From NCBI GenBank assembly GCA_028564705.1, contig JAPXFQ010000351.1:1860001-1924000 (forward strand): a DNA stretch of 64,000 bases. The letters run 5' to 3'. Source of the DNA: Apricaphanius iberus (lineage: Eukaryota; Chordata; Actinopteri; Cyprinodontiformes; Aphaniidae). The notes under the pieces are model-generated. The model worked only from the letters and a program-made list of their open reading frames with translations, was not told the DNA's origin and did not search any database. The translations under genes were made by a program, and so were the position numbers. Below are positions 55,401 through 64,000 of the stretch, in pieces (the stretch's first letter is position 1; every line of letters starts with the position of its first letter).

Positions 55401-58400
55401 TTACATCAAACTAAAGTATGTTACTAATGTCTTCTGTTCTTCATGCTAAAGGAATTGGTAAGAAAAAAATAAAAGTTTTTTCCTCATATTAGTTCATTGT
55501 AATTGGGATAGAATTTTAGCTGAAACAGACAAATTCAGCTCCCTAAAAGTTAAGAAAGTATCTGTTGTCTTACTTTAAAAAATAATAGGGATAGCTATTA
55601 CATCTTGGCAAAACATATAAATTTATAATACAAAGAAAGTAGAGATGGTAATCGGGCCATAAGCTACTGGAACACAGAGAAAACTGTAAAACTGTTGGTT
55701 CATGATGATCTGTGTTGTGTAGTGTTTCAGCCACTCCTCTCATAAAATTTATGTAAATTGATGAACTATAAAACTACAATTTTATCAGATAAGTTTAAAA
55801 ACTGTCTGCCCACACAACTGATACTTCTAAAATGTTCAGGTCATATCTGGTTTAATCAAAAGAAGCTGGTTTTGATTTTATGTTCAATGTCAACACATCC
55901 TCCTGTATCAGTAGAATCCGTAGATTATCAGCTGTCACATAGCTGCTGCTTTGCAGCTAACAGCGGTATTAAATATAAACTGAGGGTCAAAAGGTGAATG
56001 GATGTTAGAGGCTGCATAAGCTCATTCTACCCTCATTTTTGTTTACACAGTAAAGCATACACACCTTTTACAAGCTGAAATAAAATCCACTGACTTGTGT
56101 TGTGCATGATGATGTTGGACTAGTACTTTATAGTGAATGCAAAGGGATATTTTGTCAAGTGAATGCAGTTCATATGGTATGTTTTCAAGCTTAATAAACT
56201 GCTGTAAATATTCTAAATATATTCTGAAACCTACATTCATTTGGGAGTATGTAGAAACAGACGGCCCTTCTGCTTTAAACAGGCTCCTTTTCCATGCTTA
56301 ACAATGCACATGTGACGCTGAAAATTATTTATACATTTGAAAGAAAAACAGAGATCCAGGGCAAAGCTATATTTTCAGAAAAATCCCATCAGCAATGCCG
56401 TGACCCCTCTCTTAATCCACTGTTGTCAGCCACTCGCAGCCGGAGCACCAGAAAGCAAGCTGTGCCTTCACTCTCTCCTCTGTGAGCACACAATACACAC
56501 AATCATTTTGCTAAATGCTCAAATGACAGTCTGTGCTGACAGGCGCAAAAAATAAACTCGTTCAGTGATTTCATGGCTCAGTTAGGTCAGTGGCTGCTCA
56601 CAGGCTACCGGGAAGTTGAACCCACCTGCGCAGAGCCAGGTCAGTTCCCTGTGGTATGGAACAGGGGTGGTCTCAGAAGGTGCCTTGAGGCAGAGGGGTC
56701 TTTGTAAAACGGCCCTGACAGCAGGAGGAACTGTGGAAGAAAAATCCAGGCTGGGGATTACTGGCAGCAAGTGTTTGACACAGGGTAATGTCCCTCCAGA
56801 TTTACTGCTGCTCTCTGTCCTTTTACCTCTTTAATATTATTGACCCTAGTCAGACGAGATGGCCAATGTGCAAGTGAACTATATGAATAATTATAATTGC
56901 TTTTTTCCCCTCACACTCACTCTGTGAGAGCATGCAATATTTTCATGAAGACAAAGCAGCTTCTGGTTTATGTGTGGACATCCGACTTTACACTCAACCC
57001 TATTTATCTCAGCAAAACCCTCCAGATTTGATCTAAAATACAAATTTAAACCCAAAATCTTTATTATTATTATTTGCAAAGACATAAGTTGTATTTATTG
57101 GTATAATACAGTATGCATAGAAGTGGACTGAGTTCAGCTAATGATAAGGTGCTGCTCTCTTGTGGTTGAATTTCATATAGCACTAAGCAAGAGATAGGGC
57201 AATTGACATTAAAAGGGATGGATAAGTATTTTTTAAATAAGTCAGAGAGCAGCCCTAACCTAAGTCAGCTTGTAGCATCTTAAAAATCAGGGTTTATTCA
57301 TACGCTATTGAGTTGATTTTTACACTTTATAGTAGTGATTGTTACTGTTACAAACACAATTACTAAACATTTTCAACATGGGAAGAGAACTGGTGGCTCA
57401 TCACCTCCTAACAGGAGGCATCAACATAATCAGCTGCTGTGGAAATATTTCTTTACCATCTAATCATGTCAAGCACCTTGAATTACTCTGTGGTTGAAAG
57501 TGTGCTATACAAATAGAATTGTATTACTTAAGTATTACTCTGCAAAGTGATTGGATGCATATTCATATACCAACAGCTTTATTAGTCTAAAATATATTAA
57601 ATATTCTAAATTATTTGCACTATTTTTGTCCAGCCACCAATTATCAGCTAACAGAATGTCCAAGTGATTCTATTGAAAAACGGAAGTGTCTACTTCTGAG
57701 GAGTACGCCACAGATCCGTGTCACCAGCAGTGCAGAGCTTGTTTATTCTCAACCCCCTTTACTCTGACAATGCCAAGATAAAATTCAGTGCAAATGCCTT
57801 TAAAAAGTAACCTATTTAAGGGTCCATCTGTGGACTGTTAGAAAACTAACACAACATTGCACTGAACATACCATCCCCCATCCTGAAACAGCTTGTTCAT
57901 GCTTTTTTTTAACTTGAACTATGGATGTAATGTTACAGTATTTGAAAAAGCTGGAGGAGGATAGATATTTCCCACTGTGTAATATCAGATAAAACTTATC
58001 ACTGCAATATGAATCATCGTGTATCTAGTTATTATGTTCACTAAAGGAATCTGTCCAGTCCTGTCCTTCCTCTCTATGAGGCCCTCAGTCTCACTCGGTG
58101 TTCCGAGTGGTATCCTCACACACCATGTAACAGACCCTCTCTGGAATTACCGGGCAAACAGCATCATGCAACTTCAGGAATATAAATCCAGATGATTTTA
58201 ATAAAATTAATGTTAAGTAAAACAAACAAACGTGCCAAGAGCTGTTTAAAACAAAATATAAAAAAATTGAAGTTCTTCACCTTAAGTTGATCCGTTAGGT
58301 GAATCCAGACATATTTTCTGTTAAGGGTCTTCTTTTGGTGATGTAGCTCAAGATGTGTTATGCCATGTGCTACCCACAATACATCTTGTCATGTGCTCCT

Positions 58401-59440
58401 TTAAAATCACAATAAAATGCAGTAAGTTTGAGGCTGTAATATGTCAAAATGTGAGCTAGTTTACAACAGGTGTAAAAACTTTACAGCACACCATAACTTT
58501 CTGTTATTGCTTTGGTAACTGAACATTTTTTCTGTACTCGAATTTTTATGTTATCTTCGTCCAGACCAAATCATCAGAGCTGGTGTCTGACCAGTGTTTT
58601 CACAGTGACTCATATCTAAGAACATTAGACCAATTAGCCCTGACACTCTGTGTGATAGAGTGAGTTCTCTATCCATCATTTCTCACCAAACAAGAGCCCC
58701 AGTGTGTGTCTGTGTGTCGGTACTGAAACTGCGAACATATGAGCCCTCTGGCTCAACCTTAACCCTGGAGTGAAAAGAGTTACAGCAACCACCTGCTAAT
58801 TGCATAGATACTTCACTAAAATATACCATCACTGCTCAATGATTTGTGTTCTGGCCTTGTCTCCAGTAGTCATCCAAGCTTGCAGAACTACAGGAGACAA
58901 GAAAGCCTGTGCAAACTAATGAATGAACATGAGAGTCAATAAAGCTTAAGTGGCTTGGTTCACAATAAATAAACCACTACAGTTAGCTAACTACTGCTTA
59001 GCACTCTTATGGACAAAATTATCTGAGAAAAGGAATTAGAAAATCAGTCGATTAAATGCGATAGAAAATTGGACCGAACCACATGCAATTAACTACCGGT
59101 AATTGATTTGCACTGGAGTGTTGAACTGGTCTCACTGCTGATCTCCCCAGTTGAACTGTTGCAGTAAGCATCTGCTTTAAACTACAATAATTAAAAAAAG
59201 TATATTTCTTTGATGTTTTTTTTTAATCTGTCCCATAGCCTGTCAATTAATATATCTTCATCTGAAGCCATGACCTCTGCTTTCTAGCAGAAAATCCTGA
59301 AAGAAAATGTCTAACCATGACTTAGACTCATAACTTGGTGGTGGGAACTATATATCATTTCACGATGGAGAGGTTTTCTAAAGAGAGAAACATTTGAGTT
59401 TACTTCCTGGACCTGTTACCCTGCAAGGTTTATTTAAATC
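52441..59440. other. Long unassigned AT-rich stretch
   Basis: No gene is recognised. It holds an (AC)n microsatellite at 52943-52977 and an inverted Rex3-like tail at 54712-54785 (catgcagggtcacaaggctggtgcc). A short L2 3' end lies at 57465-57530 (caagcaccttgaatt...gctatacaaatagaattg). A slightly GC-richer patch at 56380-56800 has no long ORF. The rest looks intronic or intergenic. Confidence 0.5.
52943..52977. repeat. (AC)n microsatellite
   Basis: A run of AC dinucleotides with a single interruption (acaaacac). Confidence 0.95.
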
Positions 59441-59444
59441 AATT

Positions 59445-60126
59445 AACTTCAATTCATTTCTGTTTATTTATATAGCACCAGTTCACAACAGATCTCATAT
59501 CAAGCAACTTTACAAGAAAAGTAATTTCAATACAATTATACAAACATTCCACTTAGTTAAAAGTTTTGCATTGAGTCACTGATATGAGGTTGTGCCCGGA
59601 ATATGCAGACTCCAACCATAGCAATCCCTCAGTAATCTCTCATACTGAGCAAGCACGTACTGTAGCGACAGTAGAGAGGAAAAACTCCCCTTTAAGAGTA
59701 AGAAACCTCCAGCAGAATCTGGCTCAGTACAAGACCATCTGGGCATTTGAGAAGACAGAGAAGAGACACAAAAAGAATAAAGGAACTGATGTAGGAGTAC
59801 TTCATATATTAACAAAACTGAAAAATTGACAAAAGGACATGGAGAATGTTCGGTCACCGGAAACAACATCCGAATTTATGCTCCCAATCCAACAGGGTGT
59901 TGTAGTTGAGCAGGACACCATACCAGGTGTAGCTTCTATGGAGAGAAAAAAACATAGAGATAACGAGGTTAACAATCGCAATAACAGTAAATAAATATAT
60001 ATATATATATTTGATGAGAAGTAGAAGAGAAAAGTAGAAGAGTGAAGAGTCTGTCTGTCCTCCAACGGTCTAAGCATATAGCAGCATAACCACAGAGATA
60101 ACTCAGGATAACCTAAGGCACTCCAC

Positions 60127-60214
<88 letters not shown>

Positions 60215-60465
60215 AAAGAATTGGTCCAAGCACAGGACCCTGTGGTACCCCACAAGTAACCCTTGAGTGTGAAGATTTATAATTTACATGGAAAAACTGG
60301 AATCTGTTGGACAGATACGGTTTCATTTTCCATTATCTGAGGCCATTAGAATATCATTAGTAACTTTCACCTGTGCTGTTTCAGTGCTATGATGAGCTCT
60401 AAAGTCTGATTGAAATTCTTCAAACAGGTTGTTGCTGTTTAGATACTCACATACGTAAATGCGTG
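59445..60465 (-). mobile_element. L2 LINE fragment with internal deletions
   Basis: The 3' UTR (59445-60125) matches the copy at 44716-45362. RT pieces follow at 60215-60465, with VPQGPVLGPILF and RFQFFHVNYKS. The ORF C-terminal part, about 900 bp present in the reference copy, is absent. A microsatellite occupies the junction. A second gap of about 115 bp occurs at 60325. Confidence 0.85.
60127..60212. repeat. (AT)n-(TAGA)n compound microsatellite
   Basis: About 50 bp of AT repeats pass into about nine TAGA units. The run lies exactly at the deletion junction of the L2 fragment. Confidence 0.95.
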
Positions 60466-61526
60466 ATGGAATAATTGAGTGGACGAGTTTCACTTTCTGA
60501 AATGAGTGACAAAAATACTGAATTATTTAAAGTGATAGTGTGTAGTTTTGACCATTAATCTCTGGAAACATCCATAAAAATATTGTTGAAAATGAATAAA
60601 ATGATGCCCAGTTATTGAAAAGTATTGACAGCTTCACTACATATAGCCATAAAAAGTGAGGTCTAAAAAACATTGGTGCAGGTCCTAGTGTATGGGGGCT
60701 GACATATTGGACGGCCTGTTTCCTTCTACGTGAGCCTATGTGGACAGAACGCATTAACTGATTTTTAAATACGTGGTTACTTCACTATCCCGTAGGGCTC
60801 TATAGAATTTTAAATGAAAAACTCTATTAACAGACTTTAAAAAAAAACTTTCTCCAACCCGGACTGACCAACCAACCCGATCTGAGACCCACACAAACCA
60901 AGGGCGCTTGAGCAGTTTAGAAGCCCCTGGCTCCCTGCGAGGGGACAGGCATTCCCTCAGCTGTTGTGTCTGAGCCTTCCTGTGACACAGACCAGGCCCA
61001 TAGCTCCGCATCAGAAGTGGAAGCCCACAGAGACGATCAACACCGCCAGAAAACAAGAGTGAACATTGGCATTGCAATCTCTTAATTGAAATAACTGAAG
61101 GACAAGCAACGTCTAAGGGAACACGCCGAGGTCACATGCTTTCCACTGGACAGGTAACATCATTCATTGTAATGTTGATGTTTTTTTTAACCAGCGCTAG
61201 TCACAGTGAAACTACCTTGAAATAAGTATTCTTTTTCCATTGAGATCCTTCTGTGTAACATTATAGTTTATTAATTTGAAAGAACAACAACGTTTTGTGC
61301 CATTCACAAAGGTTATTTTACACCGTTTACCTCTTCACTCACTGCCTGTGATGAAAGAGAGTCTGATGTGCTTGTCATTTTGCTGCATATATGATTTAGC
61401 TGGAGATTGAAATGTCTGCGTTGTAGTAGAAATTTTTGCAATTGAGATTTTTAGCCTGTGTGGCCATCCGTTGGTAAGGTTGTCACTCCAAAACAAAAAT
61501 ACCGCTTGCTTGAAATCATTTGGGTA
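60466..61526. other. Unassigned stretch
   Basis: No gene is recognised. The phrase gatagtgtgtagttttgacc at 60535 may be a DNA-element edge. The minus ORF at 60754-61077 has no known domain. Confidence 0.4.
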
Positions 61527-62069
61527 TGTACAGACTTAAAGTTTGGACACACCTTCTCATTCAATGCGTTTTCATTTCATTTTCATTACTACATTGTAGA
61601 TTCTCAATTAAGGGCATCAACAATATGAATGAACACATGATTAATGGATTTACTGTATGTACTTAAACAAAAAGGGTGAAATAATTGAATTCATGTGTTA
61701 TATTTTAGATTCCTCAAAGTAGCCACTCTTTGCTCTGATTACTGCTTTGCATTCTCTTGAGCTTCCAGAGGTAGTCACCAGAAATGGTTTTCCAACAGTC
61801 TTGAAGGAGTTCCCAGAGATGATTAGTACTTATTGGCCCTTTTGCCTTCACTCTGTGGTTCAGCTCACCCCAAATCATCTCGATTGGGTTCAGGTCTGGT
61901 GAATTTGAAGGCTAGGTTATTTCACAATTTTTGGAAAAGTACTACATAATTCCATATGTGTTCATCCATAGTTTTGATGACTTCAGTGAGAATCTACAAT
62001 GTAAATAGTCATGAAAATAAAGAAAACGCACTGAATGAGAAGGTGTGTCCAAACTTTTGGTCTGTACTG
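61527..62069. mobile_element. Internally deleted Tc1-type transposon
   Basis: The left end reads tgtacagacttaaagtttggacacacc and the right end is the inverse of taatacagtacagaccaaaag plus tttggacacacc. The element is bounded by TA (61525-61526 and 62070-62071). These ends are typical of fish Tc1 elements. About 540 bp remain of a usual 1.3-1.6 kb. Confidence 0.85.
61690..61915 (-). pseudogene. Tc1 transposase C-terminal remnant
   Basis: The minus strand reads SPDLNPIEMIWGELNHRVKA, which holds the third catalytic residue (Glu of NPIE) of the DD34E triad. LWELLQDCWKTISGDYLWKL follows. The first two Asp of the triad and the DNA-binding domain are deleted. Confidence 0.85.
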
Positions 62070-62071
62070 TA

Positions 62072-63477
62072 TTACCCCCTATTGCCAAGAAACCACACAT
62101 TGTCACTTGAACAGTGTTTTAAATTATTAAGATGTAGATGAATACATTTCCTTTAAAGTGAATTGGGATTACATCTGTTGCAACATCGACCTCTGGTAAC
62201 CTTATATTAACATTTGATCTCCATAAATGCTTCTCACTGATCTCTCTCACTCAGAATCCCAGTAGGGATTTTAAACTGAAGCGGTGAGTCATCAGAGACT
62301 CCCCCTCACTCACAATGCTACAAAAAGGTAAAATGAGTTAAAGTAAGGTTGACTCATTCTTTTCTCACCGTGGTTACTGCACACACAGAGGACACTGCTA
62401 AGGCTCCAGGTGAGGGCCTGAAAGACAAAGAGTGTCTTGGTGACAATGCTCCAAGGACAGCAATGGCAGGCTGTTTGCTTGCATCAGGTGTTGGTGGGTG
62501 GCTGCTGAGCAGATGATGTCACTCTTCAGTCATATGGTACATGGCGTTGGCTGGGGCAGAAAGGTCATTAACGTTATTCATGATTATTCACAGTTGTAGC
62601 CCACAAATGGAAATATCATGGAGTGAGTCATGTCAAGTTTCACTCAGATTACTAGTCAGCATGCATAGAGGTTTCCCGGACATTTCCTGAAGTGATGTGC
62701 TACATTGTGATCTTTACTGCTTTGTGCAAGAAGAGCCACACAAGAACAAATGAACATCTGAACATGGAACTCTGGCCTTGGTGTCCTTCTACTGACTGTC
62801 CTGTATGTTTATTTGCATGTTATCCAGTGGTGTCATCCCGCTAGTGCCTCAAATGTCCTTCTATATAACAAGTCACTTCTATTTGTAATATCTTGGCAGG
62901 ATGCCTTCTTCGTGATTCCCTTAAGGGTTGTGGGCTCTCTTCCACCTGACCACCCCCCAGAGGACCTGCTTAGCCATCCTGCTGCCAACCCTGCATGAAA
63001 TTCACACCCCTGCTTATTCTGTCACTGGAGGCCCCCCAGCCCTGGAGGGAGCCTATAAAGATATGATATAATTTCATTCAGTAAATAAGTAAATAGACAT
63101 AGATCAGTGATTAGTGAACTCTCTGGTTATGTGGCAGTTTATTTAAACTTGACATGTACCATCAAATAATATCTTAATGAGATTTTTAATGGATTAAAAG
63201 TACATAAAAAGCCCAAAGTTGGTTTCTTATCTGACCAACAGCAGAGTCCTTAGGTTAAAGTAAACACCAACTGTTTCTTGAACTTTGTAAATTGCGTATC
63301 CACAGAAGTTTATTTAAACAGTATTAAGAACAGTATTAAATAATATATCCCATATTTTTTAAGTACGTACTGTGAATTATTCATAAGTACTTAGTATCTA
63401 ACCTTTGGTAATTAAAAAAAATCTAAATGACTTGAGAGAAAAATAAATTCCCATATAGCATAATGGTTACTTGTTAG
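62072..63477. other. Unassigned stretch
   Basis: No gene, element end or long ORF is recognised. Sequence is AT-rich with a moderately GC-rich patch at 62380-63060. Confidence 0.45.
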
Positions 63478-63882
63478 TCAGACTGTGTCCCCAATAGAGG
63501 AAGATGTCATATCCACAGAGCTGTTGCAGTTTGATTTGTTTTTTCTCCTCACCTGTTTTTTCTCTTTCTGTGAAGAGGAGCTGGTTTCCCGAATTAGGCG
63601 CCAGAGTGTTTTGTTCACATTAGTGGTAATCGCTTTGTGTTTATCGCTCCTAGAATCTCTGACACTAACCTTGCTTGTCCCCGTGACAGAAACTAGATTC
63701 TTCCATTGATGTCTGGGTTTCGGACTCCAGGGATCCATTTCTTGGTTCCTGCTGTCTGTGTTGAGAACATCTACTTGGATGCCACTCTCCGCTGCTCCTC
63801 CATCAACCCTCCTGATAACTTCTATCGTTAACTCTACATCTGCTCCATTCACCTGCCTCTCCAACCTGAGATGATTCATCAA
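63478..63882 (-). CDS. Hypothetical ORF of 134 codons
   Basis: The ORF opens at an ATG (MMNHLRLERQVNGADVELTI) and runs to a stop with no internal break, in a compositionally ordinary region. It is hydrophilic and basic towards its end (EKKQVRRKNKSN), with no signal peptide, membrane segment or known motif. It could be part of an exon, a decayed element ORF or chance. I do not recognise it. Confidence 0.25.
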   Translation of the reverse strand: MMNHLRLERQVNGADVELTIEVIRRVDGGAAESGIQVDVLNTDSRNQEMDPWSPKPRHQWKNLVSVTGTSKVSVRDSRSDKHKAITTNVNKTLWRLIRETSSSSQKEKKQVRRKNKSNCNSSVDMTSSSIGDTV

Positions 63883-64000
63883 GCTGTTGCTTAGTTATTC
63901 ACAGTTTTTTCAATAAACACTCATTTTCATCCCATCACAGGGGTGGATAGTAGAAACTAGTTACATTCACTTTAGTAACCTTTTGAAAAAAGACAAAATA

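Noticed and set aside
1..64000. CRISPR array, bacterial operon, phage or plasmid module
   Set aside because: No regularly spaced repeats with unique spacers, no ribosome-binding-site-led gene runs; all coding remnants are eukaryotic transposons.

Overview
The window looks like a transposon-dense stretch of a vertebrate, most likely teleost fish, nuclear genome. The evidence is the mixture of element families that can be read from it: L2/Maui-type LINEs with their characteristic 3' ends, Rex3-like GATG tails, a Ngaro/DIRS-type tyrosine-recombinase retrotransposon, Mag-like and other Ty3/gypsy elements, hAT, Harbinger, Tc1 and TTAA-flanked DNA elements, and tRNA-headed SINEs. No intact host gene, bacterial operon, CRISPR array or phage module was found. 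Almost every coding region is a decayed transposon pseudogene; two weak candidates for host or cryptic exons are flagged as hypotheses.

Layout. 1-6.7 kb is a three-level nest: an old hAT-type element (129-6667) holds a Mag-like gypsy retrotransposon with 142-bp LTRs (695-6060), which itself holds a GC-ended hAT derivative (2525-4049) in its RNase H region. 6.7-13.4 kb is mostly AT-rich unassigned sequence with a fold-back element and a minisatellite. 13.4-17.6 kb is a minus-strand L2 broken up by a TTAA-flanked fold-back element and by the 3' end of a second L2. 18.6-22.2 kb is a plus-strand L2-like LINE with remnants of an esterase-type ORF1, an endonuclease and a reverse transcriptase, hit by a SINE. 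22.4-24.3 kb is a minus-strand gag-like repeat with PVPAPR-type repeats, followed by a hAT-type MITE (24588-25123) carrying another copy of the same SINE.

25.9-40 kb is a mosaic of abutting elements. A gypsy pol on the minus strand is cut at 29503 by a DUF4371/ZMYM1-like hAT transposase whose central part is inverted in place. That hAT joins a 5'-truncated plus-strand Ngaro-like element (32.56-36.89 kb) with split direct repeats. A LINE fragment and a second Ngaro-like copy on the minus strand (37.6-39.96 kb), which keeps the gag end missing from the first, follow. 40-44 kb holds an L1 fragment with a twin-priming-like inversion, a deleted Harbinger element and a Tc1 scrap. 44.7-47.6 kb is the best-preserved L2 (minus strand). 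48.66-49.83 kb is another LINE fragment. 51.4-52.4 kb is a possible TATA-to-polyA unit. 52.4-59.4 kb is largely unassigned. 59.4-60.5 kb is an L2 in which about 0.9 kb has been replaced by a microsatellite, and 61.5-62.1 kb is a deleted Tc1-type element.

The genes do not act together as a pathway; they record successive insertions. The order of insertion can be read from nesting, and target-site duplications support several boundaries. Element assignments rest on motif recognition by eye, so clade names are tentative where stated.
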